Shown here piece by piece: positions 12,240-23,628 of a stretch of DNA of 64,000 nt (positions within the stretch are counted from its first letter, which is position 1; each line of letters begins with the position of its first letter). The notes under the pieces are model-generated. The model saw only the letters and a program-made list of their open reading frames with translations, was not told the DNA's origin and did no database searches. The DNA lies in the NCBI GenBank assembly GCA_023213395.1, contig CM041465.1:148931741-148995740 (forward strand), written 5' to 3'. This DNA is from Cycas panzhihuaensis. Lineage: Eukaryota; Cycadophyta. The position numbers and the translations under genes were made by a program.

Positions 12240-13267
12240 CTCCCTTTATTAGGCATTAGTGTTTCTTATTCCATTTCCCTCCACACTTGAAGCACATCCC
12301 TTTCCTTATGTGCTCCTCTTTTGTTGTTCCCGAGCTTTCTATTATATTTCTTATAGCTAATAGGGGGTTTGTTCCCAATTTGGCTCTATTAGGATTCTAG
12401 GTCTGATATGTTAGTGGACCATATTTCCTTGTATATGTCAAACTACTATCTCTGAGTTTTGCCTCCACATTCCTTGTTATTTGAATTACTACTTGGAGTT
12501 GTGGTGGATATGTTGCTTTAACTCTAAATTTGATCTGATTTTTTAATCCGTCGATATAAGTCTCTAGTAAACATTCCTACAATATTTTTTTTGAGACCAT
12601 ACATTGTAGCATTTGGAATTATTTTGTGTACTCTTAGATTGTTCCTTCTTGATGTAATCATATTAACTGAGCGAAGTAATCTATATTCCAAGAATCGTCA
12701 TATTGCTCTACTAATCCTACTGTTAGATTATCCCAAGTATGTTGATTGGTAAGTTCATCTTTTACCACCAGTAGTACCACCTTAATGCCATTCTATTTAA
12801 GTGTAAGGATGTTATTTCCATCTTTTCTTTAGTTATGGAGTTATAGACCCTAAAATAGTTCTCCATTTATAAGACCCAATTAGTAATATTCTTGGATACT
12901 TTTGGATCGAATTTTTCCAAAGATAATCTTACCCCTTTCTATCTATTATCCATATTAGGAGTTCTCCTTTCGTAAACTCGTCCATCGAATCTCTTGGTCT
13001 CATTTCCTTAATTTGCTCGATCCATCTAATCTATCCCTAATGCAGTGTTGTTATCCATTTCTCTACCTAACATCTTTTATGTTGCTCAACTGCTTTTACT
13101 AGTAACTCTTGGATTAGGATTATTAGAGCCCCTATGCTCTAGTTTAATTCTGATATGCCTTCAAATTTTCCCTTTGAGGTTCTAGATTGGGTTGCCAACT
13201 TCTTATGAATAAGGTTTTTCCTTGACCTCAATTCTATTTCTACTTCCCTGGGGGGGGATTTTGACAT
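12240..13267 (-). pseudogene. B2 gag with zinc knuckle
   Basis: The probable start is ATG at 13267-13265 (MSKSPPREVEIELRSRKN), close to the primer-binding site. The following roughly 300 codons are interrupted. Near 12255-12300 the minus strand reads KGMCFKCGGKW, the first half of a CCHC zinc knuckle (Cys-x2-Cys intact, with His further on and the last Cys not readable). In chromoviruses this knuckle sits at the gag C-terminus just ahead of protease, which is where it is here. Confidence 0.7.
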
Positions 13268-13306
13268 TTTTAAGCTTTTACCTTTGCCCTTTCCCTTCGA
13301 AACGAA

Positions 13307-13318
13307 GCTCTAATACCA
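13307..13318 (-). other. B2 primer-binding site
   Basis: The minus strand reads TGGTATTAGAGC, one base from the plain initiator-Met site, two bases inside the LTR at 13321. Confidence 0.85.
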
Positions 13319-13320
13319 CT

Positions 13321-13718
13321 TGTAGCAATCAGTCTTTCCTGAAGAAGTGAGCTTCCCTCTTTGAGGTGAGGAACCCTCCAAACTATAGCCCCTAAATGGA
13401 TGAGTTAATTATAGCCCTAGAACTAAAAATATGTAGCCAAAAGAACCTTCAAAGATGGTTTGGGATGCAGTCTAAACTTCTTATATATAGTGATCAAAAT
13501 ACTTCAATTAGAAGTTAGCCAGATTGGGTGATATTATCCTTAATATTGTTTAAATAGAAGTTAACCAAAACTTCTCTAAAACTAGTAGGCTAACTTTAGA
13601 TAGTCATAACTTTTGATATAGATGTTAGAATTGACTTTTATCTGAAATGTTAGAATCAAAGGCCTTCGATTTGAATGGTTACATGGCATAGTTTTGACTA
13701 GATTTTTGGAATGGCACA
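13321..13718 (-). repeat. B2 5' LTR (minus strand)
   Basis: It runs TGTAGCAATC to ATGGCACA and aligns with 10883-11285. Compared with the B LTRs it lacks a block of roughly 180 bp near its plus-strand left end. Confidence 0.9.
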
Positions 13719-13723
13719 TTGAT

Positions 13724-14605
13724 TATCCACATAATAGAAGGAAATGTGAGCTATCTTGCATGCCATGGATAAGTGGAAATAATGTCTCTTAGGGTCAAAA
13801 TTTCTTATCCTCATAGGCCACCATAGTCTACATAGTTTATTAGATCAATTAATCTAGTTAAAAGAATCTAAATAGATTAATCACCTATAAGTCTTTGACT
13901 TTATAATCTCTTATAAGAAAGGTAAAAACAACATGGTTATGGATGCCCTTTCCTACCTTCACCCCGATTTGAGTACTCTTAAGCTCAATATTTATGTTAG
14001 ATCAAAGCCCCATCCTATTTTCTTGATGAATTGCATGTTAAAAACTAGGCTCAACTTGACTACTCCCATTGGAGTGAAAAAGTTCTCACCCAAAAGCATT
14101 GGTCGATGTATAACAACCATTTACTATTTAGGAATCGCATCTTCATACACCTGTCCTCCTCATTTATCTCTCAAACTTTAACAAAGTATCACACTACTCC
14201 CTAAGAGGCCACTCAAGATTTGATAAAACATATCAATATATTCATATAAATTTCTTTTGTCCTTACATGAAGCCTGTTATCTTCACCTTCATATAAGAGT
14301 GTAACACTTGTTAATGAAACAAGGTGGATATTAAAGCCCTACTAGGGCTCCTCCAACCACTATACATTCTACAAGGTAAGTGGTAATAAATTTTCATAGA
14401 TTTTATCACTGGCCTACCTACATTTAGATGGTCATTTATAGATTAACTAAGTATTCATATTTTGTCTTAGTACACACCTCGTATAAATCTTCTCGTCTTA
14501 TTGACTTGTACATCCAATTTGTTTTTTACCTTCATAGATTTTCCTTGACCATCATTTGCAATCAAGATCCTAAGTTCATTGACTCCTTTTAGCAAGAAAG
14601 TGCCT
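13724..14605 (+). pseudogene. Gy2 RNase H end and integrase remnant
   Basis: This continues Gy2 after B2. The RNase H end is seen at about 13915-13975 (KKGKNNMVMDALSYLHPDL, matching the KKGKxNxVADALSR family pattern). Integrase core motifs follow: GKW, IDFITGLPTF near 14395-14420, LTKYSYFVLV near 14445-14475, and IICNQDPKF with DSF near 14545-14590. It breaks off where an LTR fragment begins at 14611. Many stops are present, and no catalytic DDE set is complete. Confidence 0.8.
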
Positions 14606-14610
14606 TCTTA

Positions 14611-14690
14611 ATAAAGTGCTTTATCTATTCTCTTAATTCCTTTTTCACCAGGTTTGTAAGGATAATCTCGTGTAGATACACTGTAAAATG
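14611..14690 (+). repeat. Gy2-family LTR fragment
   Basis: About 80 bp (AATAAAGTGCTTTATCTATT through ATACACTGTAA) match the last 80 bp of the Gy2 LTR at 6825-6900. It directly abuts the integrase, with the end of pol missing, so the 3' end of Gy2 is truncated. Confidence 0.65.
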
Positions 14691-14699
14691 TTCTTATGA

Positions 14700-15760
14700 T
14701 TTTCTTAAGTTTGAAGACTATTAGTAACATTCTTTAATATTTTTCTTATTCAAGGAAATCTCAAGATTTTTTAAGGGATGTTAGCCCCCTTATTGAGCTA
14801 ATTAGGTTCTAGTACTTATAGTTAAATCCATAGAATTAGTATAAGACTCCTAATTCTTATCTCCTAAAAATGATAGCATTTCCCTCTAGTTTTCTAGGTG
14901 AAGCTACTATTGTAAAAGCTTGTTCATTCAAGGTACATCGACTCATCAATTCTTAATAATAAAGGTAATTCTATTTAGTTTGATAAGCAAAGCTTTCCTT
15001 AAATTTATTGTTTATGTGGGTAAGTTCTTCTTATAGGTCTATTAATATACTTATCTTTTTAAAATCTTTCTTCTTCTAAAATTAAAGTTTATTATTCAAC
15101 ATTTTAATCAAAAGCTAAGTTTGTGACTTAGCCTTAGTATGACCTTGAGGAGCACTTGTCTTATATGATGACAAATTAGGAGGTTTGTTCTTTCTCATCT
15201 TCTCAAGCATTTTTGCACTCTCCAAGGTGGTTACTTGAGTGGTTTAGAAATCTTTGGGTCTCTTATAATGAATGAGAAATCTAGTACATGGATCTAAGGC
15301 TTTCATGAACCATTCTATTTAAAGAGCAAGTGCCGGGTAATAACCATTAGGTATAACTTTCAATGTAGCATGAAATGTATTAACATCATCCATTATACTT
15401 TACTTAAGTGATCTTTTTATATTTAGTAATTCCTTTACCAAAGTAACAATGGTTTTCTTACTTGTATACTTTGATTTGAACCATCCCATCAAGGACTCGT
15501 AATTAATAATTATTCTAATGGATAAAGGTTGGAACCGAGTGGAATCCTATCCCTTCAAAGTATATAGAAAAAAACTAATAGCAATATTCACATATATAAT
15601 ATTAAACATTTTTCATATAAGTAAGCAATTTATTAGATGTTACTCACATGTGATTCTTCCATTACTTATAACCTTCATGCAAACACCTTAAGCTTTACTA
15701 GGTACATCATTTAGATGATCCCTTAAGGCCAATGGATCAATGGTCATCTATGAGATTTAA
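14700..15760 (-). pseudogene. Tat-like gag remnant (T1)
   Basis: Minus-strand translation at about 15270-15500 gives WFKSKYTSKKTIVTLVKELL, then DDVNTFHATLKVIPNGYYPA and EWFMKALDP. This resembles a retrotransposon gag core in its helical pattern and its spacing from the primer-binding site. Near 15120-15200 comes a basic tail (KMRKNKPPNLSSYKTSAPQG). I did not recognise a zinc knuckle or any pol domain. The call rests on the gag-like pattern plus the adjoining Tat-type primer-binding site and LTR. Confidence 0.45.
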
Positions 15761-16063
15761 CTCTCTTGCTCTTTACTTTATTATCTTAGGATTTCTTCTT
15801 GATTAATTTCTACTTTAGTTAGGATCTCTAACTAAGGTTGTTTAGGCCTCTACCTCCTTTCTTAAGGGGAATACAAGAGTTCCTCCTCTATACCCTAAGC
15901 TCTAGCTTAATAGGTATAAAGTTCCCTTGATTATTTATTTATCATTTATAAAAAGGAATGAAAAAATAAAGAAAGATAACTCTTCTCTTTTCTCTTTTTT
16001 CTAAAACTATTTAAATACACATGTATCATAAGAAAATGAATAAAAACAAATAATTCACCTAGA

Positions 16064-16080
16064 GTCCCCAGCATGGTCAC
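16064..16080 (-). other. Tat-type primer-binding site of T1
   Basis: The minus strand reads GTGACCATGCTGGGGAC, nearly the same as the primer-binding site of element F (GGCGACCATACTGGGGAC at 30225-30242) and unlike the initiator-Met sites used by the other elements. It implies a different tRNA primer, probably the Arg-type described for Tat/Ogre elements. Confidence 0.65.
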
Positions 16081-16085
16081 TGAGG

Positions 16086-16680
16086 TGTTGTTATAGAAAT
16101 TCACACCTTCTAAGGGAATGAATTAAATTCATCTATGAAATATCCAAGAATGCAAACCTATTGAGATAATTAATAAGAATATGCTCTTATTTAATACATA
16201 AATTATACTATTACAAACCTTGTTATAACTGTACCATGAAATGATCCTCCAAAGAGGATTAAAAAGGGGGGTTTTGACATATTACAAGGATGAAAAGGAG
16301 AAGTTTCTTATAGATGAGAAACATGAGAAATAACAAAATTTTATTTACTAATAAAATTCTTTTAGTAATAATTTTTATTATACCAAACATGTTAAGCTAG
16401 AATGACCAAGCTTATGAGATCATGATTAATAAGGGAGCAGAGAATTATTCATTAAAAAACAACTAAACATATAATTAACTACACATTTATTGTAATAAAA
16501 TTAATCTATGGAGAATTAAAACACAAGGAATAGACTAAGTGTGAGACTTACCACTAATCATTTGCAATCTAATAAGTAAACACTAACTAACCAAGATTAG
16601 AAACCCTATAAATTAGAATAGCTAGCACTATGTATAGCCTTAATATCTAAAGCCTATAGTATGTACTTAAATACCCATAC
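16086..16680 (-). repeat. T1 LTR (minus), outer end interrupted by C
   Basis: It starts TGTTGTTATAGAAATTC just outside the primer-binding site. The other end is not defined because element C is inserted at 16681. No gene is seen in it. Confidence 0.4.
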
Positions 16681-16944
16681 TTCTAGAATATTTGAAGTTT
16701 TTAAATATCTAATGTTTAATGTAGTATTATTATTCCACATAAAGCATCATGAAGCATTATTGAATTATGAGAAAAGCATATTTATTTATGTAACTTCCTA
16801 TTGGAAGATGAAAAGGATCTCATATATAATAAACTCATCATGAGATGAATATACATATATAAATATATACATATACCACTTGAGATCTTGAAAAAGGAGA
16901 GTGAAGATTCAATTATTTAGAGATCTAATAAATATGAGTAATAC

Positions 16945-17523
16945 TGTGGTGATCTAGTTCTACTTTTATAGTAATTTTCCTCAAAAATACATGTAATAAT
17001 CCACAAAAGATAATAACTAGATGCTATTTAATAGGAAAATAAATAAGAAATGGGAATTACATACATAAGTAAATAATAATCTTTATTGCCAAATAATTCT
17101 AAAAATAGAGCAAAATTACAACAAAATACCAATCTTTCTTAAAGAAGTGAGCTTCCCTTTTCGATGCAAGGAACCCTCCAAATTGCAGCCCTAAATGGGT
17201 GAGCTAATTACAGTCCTAGAACAAAAAATATGCACCCAAAAGAACCTCTAAAGATAGTTTGGGATGTATCCCAAAATTCCTATATATAGTGATCAAAATA
17301 CTTTAATTAGAAGTCATTCAAATTGGGTGTTATTGTCCTTAATATTGCTTAAATAGAAGTTAATCAGAATTTCTCTAAAATTGGTAAGCTAAATTTAAAT
17401 GGTCATAACTTTTGATAAACATGTCATAATTGAATTTCGTCTAAACCGTTGGAATCCTCGTTCAGAGGCCCTTGATTTAAATGGTCACATGGTATAGTTT
17501 TAACTATATTTTAGAATGATACA
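16945..17523 (-). repeat. B 3' LTR (minus strand)
   Basis: It reads TGTGGTGATC to GATACA on the plus strand and is followed by the complement of a polypurine tract. Compared with B2 it has an extra block of about 180 bp after its first ten bases. Confidence 0.9.
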
Positions 17524-17537
17524 ATTCCCCTCCCCTT

Positions 17538-19075
17538 AAAATTATACTTTGCCTTTGAAATATTGAGAAATGCTTGTTGCTCGGTCTAATCTTCCAACCA
17601 CCCCCTACTAGATCTTATATGTCAAAGATTTAGCTTGATCTTGCATCTTCCATGGGATTTTATTAGAAACTATCTTAAGTTTTTCAAAGTTTATTCCTAG
17701 GACTAGGTACATGCTATATCTTGTTTTGAATTGAAAGGATCCTGTGACTTATGAGGTATCTCAAATATCTTGTCTTGCTCTTGTCTTATATTTACATATT
17801 TTATTTTTAGATGGGATGGATTTTAGAAAAAGGCGTGAAGACTTTGGGGAAAAAATTAATCGTAAGGGTCATGGATTGATAATTGCTTATTGTAAAAAAG
17901 AAAAGAAAAAGTGGAATTATGAATAGAGATCAAGCATATCTTTGAAGATATAGGAAGAAAGGATAAATTTTGTAATCTGCCTTAGATGGAGATGAGACTT
18001 TGTACATGTTTTATTGGACCATAACACTTTTTGGGAGAGAAGGATGGATACAGAATTAATGTCAGATGTTCTTTATGAAAAAAAGGCTTTAATAGGGTTT
18101 TAGGAATAATATTTAGACAAATAAAAAGATTTAATGGAAAAAAAATAATATTGATGATATGAAATTGAAGGGGTTTGGGAGAAGCCAAATAGAGTTTTGA
18201 AAGGGGAAATACTAAGAGATAATATGTGATGAATAGATTCAAGTTGTAGGGTATCCTATTGAGGATGATCTATAGGGGGTGAAAGAGTGTATAAGTAAAG
18301 AGATAAACTAGTGTTATAGAGAAAAATTGGGATTTGACCCATAATAAAACTAGAGTTAAGGAAATTATGATTATCGTTAACTATGGGATTTTAAAAAGAA
18401 AATTTTATTATAGCTACTGAGCAAGGAAAAGATAGAGAATAAATAATGCTAATAAAAGAGATGTGTATGTGTAACATAGGATCAATGAGTACCTTACATG
18501 AAATTTTTTGTGATTCTTCTTTAAAATTAACTTGTTCTTCCTTGTCTTCATTTTGCCTTTGTGTAACTTCACTTTAGATTTCTTCTCTAGTATTAACTTG
18601 AGATTCTTATGTCAGTTGAGCTTATTTCAAATCTTCTATGTAGTCGTGTTGTTCCCTCTGGACTAGTTCTTGTTTTAGCTCTTGCAAAATCTTTGCTTCT
18701 TCTCTTCTTCTTCTACTTCTACCTCTTTGTCTGGTTACTTTGATGCTTTGGTACCCTCACCTTGCTTGTGGGTCTGGTGATCTTTTTATTGTTGTCTAAT
18801 TATTTTGATAAATACACGTTGAAACCAAAACCAATCGGTGTATCTTATTGATTGGTTGGACTAATTATTAAACTAATTATAAGCTTTTTCTCCTAAGAAC
18901 AACTCTAAGTCTACCCAATAATCATCAATTTTTGTACTCCCTATGAATTAATTTTGAGCTTTAACCTATTCTATCCATTCTCTTGCATTGATGCCTTTAT
19001 TGGGTTTAAAAAAGTCAAACATCTTTATAAATGTCTCCTTTGAGAAAGATCACTTTTTCTTATTTGTGAATAATT
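17538..19075 (-). other. B interior, mostly unrecognised
   Basis: About 1.5 kb lies between the polypurine tract and the RT fragment. On the minus strand at about 18640-18720 there is a charged helical stretch (RGRSRRREEAKILQELKQEL), which could be the end of a gag-like protein. At about 18950-19030 a weak gag-like stretch (FFKPNKGINAREWIE) is seen. No enzyme domain is visible, and the 60-86 codon ORFs on either strand look fortuitous. Confidence 0.4.
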
Positions 19076-19205
19076 GTGCTTTCTAAAGAATGAGCCGAAC
19101 TACCTTTATATGTTCCAAGTGTTCTTCCTATGTTTTACTATAGATTAGGATATCGTCAAAGAAAACCAATACAAATTTCCTTAGAATGTGTTTTAATATT
19201 GAATC
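19076..19205 (-). pseudogene. B reverse transcriptase fragment at the 5' end
   Basis: Minus-strand translation gives [14 protein letters not shown] then EEHLEHIKVV, the catalytic FFDD block of a Ty3/gypsy RT and the helix after it. It sits only about 50 bp inside the primer-binding site, where gag should be. A deletion therefore removed gag, protease and the first part of RT. It stops after about 40 codons. Confidence 0.75.
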
Positions 19206-19263
19206 GACCCTTTTGAGCTTTTACCTCTACCATTTCTTTTTAAAACAAAGCTCTAATACCACT

Positions 19264-19846
19264 TGTAGTGATTTGGTTTTATTTTTATAGAAATTTTTCT
19301 TAAAAATATAGGAAATAATCCACAAAAGATAATAAGTAGATGTTATTCAATAGGAAAATAAACAAGAGATAAGAATTACAAAATCCATAGAAGTAAATAA
19401 TAATCTTTATTATCAAATAATACCAAAATAGAGCAAAATTACAATAAAATACCAATCTTTCTTTAAGAAGTGAGTTTCCCTCTTCGAGGCAAAGAACCCT
19501 CCAAACTACAGCCCTAAATGGGCAAGCTAATTGTAACCCTAAAACTAAAAATATGTAGCTAAAAGAACCTTTGAAGATGGTTTGGGATGCAACCTAAAAT
19601 TCCTATATATAGTGATCAAAATACTTCAATTAGAAGTTAGCCAGACTGGGTGATATTATCCTTAATACTGCTTTAATAGAAGTCAGCCAGAACTTCTCTA
19701 AAACTGACAAAATAACTTTAAATAGGCATAACTTTTGATAAAGATGTCAGAATTGACTTTTGTCTAAACCGTTGGAATCCTTGTTCAGAGGCATTTGATT
19801 TGAATGGTCACATAGCATAGTTTTAACCATATTTTGGAATGCTACA
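19264..19846 (-). repeat. B 5' LTR (minus strand)
   Basis: It reads TGTAGTGATTTGG to GCTACA on the plus strand and aligns end to end with 16945-17523. It borders the primer-binding site at 19250-19261. Confidence 0.9.
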
Positions 19847-20099
19847 AATACTCCAAGATTTCTCCCATGGTTTTTTCCTCTTGGGCTTTCCACATATAAA
19901 TCTTGATATCTTTTATAGTAATCTATGGTAATATTTGATATTAATAGAAGTTCATTTTATCTTATAATTTATGTTGATAGTTCTCATGATTCATTAATAT
20001 ATTTTATTAATCTACTATTATAATTCTAACATAATGTATTAGAGTTTTAGCTATGTTGAGATAATTTAATATAGTATCAAAGTATTCAAATTTCTAATA

Positions 20100-21908
20100 T
20101 GGTATTAAAGCTCCAAGGTTGCGAAAGATCTCGCAGAGACTTATGGAAGTTTGTAATAGAATACAATTTTTTAAGCCAATAAAAGTTAGTTTAAGCTAAT
20201 TATACTAAAAATATATGGCCAAGATTTTGGGGTAAGTTGATGAAGGTTTTGAGTTAGAATAAAAGATAAAATCTCATTTTTGGTAAGCAATTTATATGGA
20301 TATTTATTTAAGTTTATTGGTACCATTGTCTAAAACATGTAGTTTTAAACAAGTCCACCAAACATGATGAAGATGGAGAAGATGTTGTTGCTAGTTACAT
20401 TCACTGATATAGATTGGCCCTCTATAGAAGTGATTAGGATTTTATGAGATTGACCATCTCACCAAATCATATTGAGTAATAGTAGATATATATGTAGGTA
20501 TTTTTCAATAATTTGAAGCTTTAAATTAACAAAAGAGAATCCACATATATAAAGAAGATTTAAAAATATTTTAAAAATATTTTGTAAAAAGATTAAGTAG
20601 GATTTGGTTCATTAGTGAAGATAATTATAAGTGTCTTAGTTTTATAATTATTGATTTGTTGTCATTACTAAACTATATATCAATTTGTTTATTAGCAATT
20701 TTATTAATATAAGTATCATTAGAGGCTATTGCAAGTGTTTCATAATTGAGATCCACTTCTATATTGAGAATCATTTATGAAAAATAAGGTTTAAGAATAT
20801 AGTGAAAAAGTTTAAACATGTTGTTATGAGGAGCCAATAACCCATCAAACATTAAAGATGGGTAATAGGCTTGTGCAGTTAATATGAGAGGTATGTTAAA
20901 TGAGGGCATGATATTTCACCATTGAATGGATTTAGGGTTTGGAATACATTATATATGTTGGGTGAAAATTACTTGTGGCAGTAAAATAAAATAGGTATAA
21001 AGCATAAAAATAAGGATTGTATAAAAAAGGGGGTTTCATCAATTTATTACTTGTAATAAAAATTCATTGGAGAAATATATAGATCACATATCAGCCCACA
21101 GATGAAGAGCATTATTAAATTTTTGTCATCATAAAATCAAAATTATTGTGCCTTATTCACTACTATATTGTAGAATTGTGAAGAGATTATTTTAGTGAGA
21201 GTTGATTATGGCTCTACCATATCATTTATCATTACATTTAGTGAGATTGTGAGCATATTAAGTGTGTAAGAAGGTTGAATATCTTGCTCATTAGATTAAT
21301 ATTCTATGTCACCCAAAGGAGACTTTATGCTTGCATGAAGAAGTAAAGAGTTGTACATGATCTTAGTGCCTTGCCATTTTGAGATATTGGTGCATGGGTA
21401 TTTTTTGCTATAGTTGTGATGATATTGTTATTTCATGTATATATCATAGTGAAGATCTGCCTTTTGTTTACCGTGCACTATCATTGAGCTACTAGTGAAG
21501 AATTACTAATCTGTTAAACACCAGCTATCAACTATGAGGATTTATTAATTTGTACCACTTCACTCTATGGAAATTCATTGCCGATCATTTTTATAGCAAA
21601 TCAATCCATTTCTAAGGTTATTAGTCAATTTCATCTATGATTTTGATCAATTTTTTTCTTATAAAGGAAGAAATATTTGCATGCAAAGTTAAATTTTTTG
21701 ACTTAAGGTATTATTTTTTAAAAAGTTTTTGATAAATTAAATTAGATTAAATAATTTTTTATATTCCACCCAAGTCCTCTTTATAAAGCCAAATGGTCAT
21801 ATGCATATAACCATGTGAGTAAGAGTTAAATAAAAAGGTGCTTAATTAATTTTCTTGACTTATTTTTTATTTTTTATGAGGTATTGTTAATATTTTAAGC
21901 ATAACTTC
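20100..21908 (+). other. C interior, left part
   Basis: The primer-binding site TGGTATTAAAGCTCC opens this stretch. No ORF over 60 codons and no retroviral motif were recognised in about 1.8 kb of AT-rich DNA. It ends where element A begins at 21909. Confidence 0.55.
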
Positions 21909-22130
21909 TGTTGGAATATTAATGCACATTTAATTTGTCCCATATGTAAGTGGGTCCTACTCTTGCATCATGACTTGTATTATAAATACACAATATAGTG
22001 TATCATATTGAAGGTTGTAGTAAGGATGTTTTGTTAATACAATTTGAGGTACCTTAAGGGTACCATTTGATCCTATGGAGGTGTTTGTTTCTGTTTGTGA
22101 TTATCTTATTGCAGGTTATATTTTCCAACA
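21909..22130 (+). repeat. A 5' LTR (E family)
   Basis: 222 bp with inverted ends TGTTGGAA and TTCCAACA. It aligns throughout with 26424-26645 and 43156-43376. Confidence 0.95.
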
Positions 22131-22146
22131 TGGTATCAGAGCTAGG
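22131..22146 (+). other. A primer-binding site
   Basis: TGGTATCAGAGCTAGG directly follows the LTR; initiator-Met type. Confidence 0.9.
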
Positions 22147-22929
22147 TTGAGAGAGGTATTTTTGTTCGGTGTTAGAGTAGTGATTTGGGAGGTGCCAAAA
22201 CATTGAAATTTCTGAAAAGTAATGGTGAAATTGAGACAAAATAGCTCATTCTATAAAATTTGAGTGGTCGCACTATAGATTTTGGGGTGAAAGTGTGAAA
22301 ATTATAGTAGAATTAATTTCAGCATATTTTTTTTTTCCGTCGCCATATTTTTGGGACAAATCTGTAACCTCAACTTCAAAGAGCCATAACTTTGGCTACA
22401 AGGACTTGATGGGCCTAACAAAGATAATTTGAGGGTAAGAAAGATAGTGATTTGAGGCAATGAGGTGCTTGTTGCATATGAGGTTACATGACAAGATTGG
22501 ACAATTGTTGGGTGTGTTAAAAATAAGATCAAGCATGTTTGATGATGTGTTCTAATTGATTGAATGGGCAAAGAAGGATGAGTTTGTTTTGTTGAAGATA
22601 CTTGAGTTATAGGGAAACAAACTTTGTTGAGTGGTGTTGTGGCATGAGTTGTGTTTTGGGAAATTAAGTGAAGTGTGATATGTCTTGGTGATTTAATGGT
22701 AACATGAGGTATACATGATTCCTGTGAGATGTATGTGGTATAAGCTTTAATTCTATGGTGAAGAAAGTGCTTTAGATATTCTTTGTATGTGACTATTTGG
22801 CAATATGTGAGATGCATAAGGCAATGATGTGATGATGAGGTCAGTGATATGAGGGACATGAGACATGAGAAAGTTTGTTGAGATTCATGGGTAAATTTGT
22901 TTATTGGAAAAGGGACATGGTGTTAGAAA
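22147..22929 (+). other. A leader, untranslated
   Basis: This matches the E leader but lacks about 640 bp that E has (26920-27565). It also shows, at 22440-22490, the uninterrupted sequence into which F inserted in E. A 185-codon ORF on the opposite strand (22302-22859) covers this leader and shows no domain. Confidence 0.7.
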
Positions 22930-23388
22930 ATGGCATTTACAATCATGGAGGATAATTATATGGTTATATATACTCCTAAAACAAATGAATATTACTCAAG
23001 GGATTCATTTCTTCTACTACCGAAGTGTAATGGTGAAGACTACTTCTTTTGGATAATTAAAATTAGATGTTTATTCATAGCTAGAGGTTTGTGGAAGATT
23101 GTTATTGATGAATATAATATCCCTAAGGATGAAGAATAAAAAGAAATGCTTGAGAAGAAAGATAGAAAATCATTCATTATGATTCGAGCCGCATTCAATG
23201 AGATTGATCTTCCTTCCAGGTTCTATTTTGTCATCCCAATAATTCTACATGCAAGTAATGCTAAAGAAGCTTGGGATTTTCTAAAGGAAGTATTTGAACA
23301 AACCCCTGAAGAGACACAACGAATGATTGACAAGGCAATTAAGGCTAGTTATGGTTATGGTATATGTACAACAAATGAAGAAAACTAA
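22930..23388 (+). pseudogene. A gag-like protein (copia UBN2-type)
   Basis: The ATG at 22930 opens MAFTIMEDNYMV, followed by the copia gag pattern: LLPKCNGEDYFFWIIKIRCL, GLWKIV, and NAKEAWDFLKEVFEQTPEE. This matches the Tyr-x2-Trp, Leu-Trp and A-K-E-A-W-D landmarks of UBN2/DUF4219 gag proteins. One in-frame TAA at 23137-23139 splits it. It ends at a TAA after SYGYGICTTNEEN, where the E copy continues into its acidic tail. Confidence 0.8.
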
Positions 23389-23399
23389 TGTCTCATATA

Positions 23400-23625
23400 A
23401 CCAACTTAATATGATGACCAAAAATCCAGTATTCCATGGTAGAACAAAGCATATTGAAACTCAATACCACTTCATTTGGGAACTTGTACAAGCAGATGAG
23501 ATAGAGTTGACTTATTGCATCATAGAAAATCAAACAGCAGATATTTGTATGAAAGCTTTGGGAAAAATCAAATTGGAGAAATTCAGAGACAATTTAGGAG
23601 TCGTACACATTGGGCTTATGGGGGA
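23400..23625 (+). pseudogene. Copia RNase H C-terminus fused behind A gag
   Basis: In the frame beginning at 23327 the protein reads MMTKNPVFHGRTKHIETQYH, then FIWELVQADEIELTY, QTADICMKALGKIKLEKF and NLGVVHIGL. This is the standard end of Ty1/copia pol (FHxRTKHIE, ADIFTKAL). It is followed by a polypurine tract TATGGGGGAGA. About 3 kb of pol between gag and here is missing. No E-family copy shows this segment, so it came from another copia family or from an autonomous relative. Confidence 0.85.
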
Positions 23626-23628
23626 GAA

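Larger units (their letters stand above)
10883..13718 (-). mobile_element. Chromovirus-derived element B2, pol deleted, nested in Gy2
   Basis: LTRs of 403 bp (10883-11285) and 398 bp (13321-13718) flank a 2.0-kb interior. The site duplication is TTGAC at 10878-10882 and TTGAT at 13719-13723, one base apart. On the minus strand the order is LTR, primer-binding site, gag with zinc knuckle, protease, then a C-terminal chromodomain, polypurine tract and LTR. RT, RNase H and most of integrase are absent, so it is a deletion derivative. The host gypsy reads on from one side to the other, which confirms the insertion. Confidence 0.9.
16945..19846 (-). mobile_element. Chromovirus-LTR element B nested in C
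   Basis: LTRs of 579 bp (16945-17523) and 583 bp (19264-19846) are flanked by a perfect AATAC duplication (16940-16944 and 19847-19851). On the minus strand the primer-binding site TGGTATTAGAGC lies at 19250-19261 and the polypurine tract, complement of ATTCCCCTCCCCTT, at 17524-17537. The LTRs match B2 over their shared parts. The interior is only 1.7 kb. It holds a short RT fragment near the primer-binding site and otherwise unrecognised sequence, so B is an internally deleted and rearranged relative of B2. Confidence 0.9.
16681..20099 (+). repeat. C 5' LTR, split by B
   Basis: The left part 16681-16944 and right part 19852-20099 join exactly at the AATAC duplication of B. Each aligns with the corresponding part of the 3' LTR. 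The terminus holds a second primer-site-like string (TAGTATCAAAGTATTC) about 25 bases before the real one. Confidence 0.85.

Noticed and set aside
22302-22859. 185-codon minus-strand ORF over the leader of A
   Set aside because: It lies opposite an untranslated leader, is rich in His/Ser/Thr with no domain, and the matching E leader does not keep it open.
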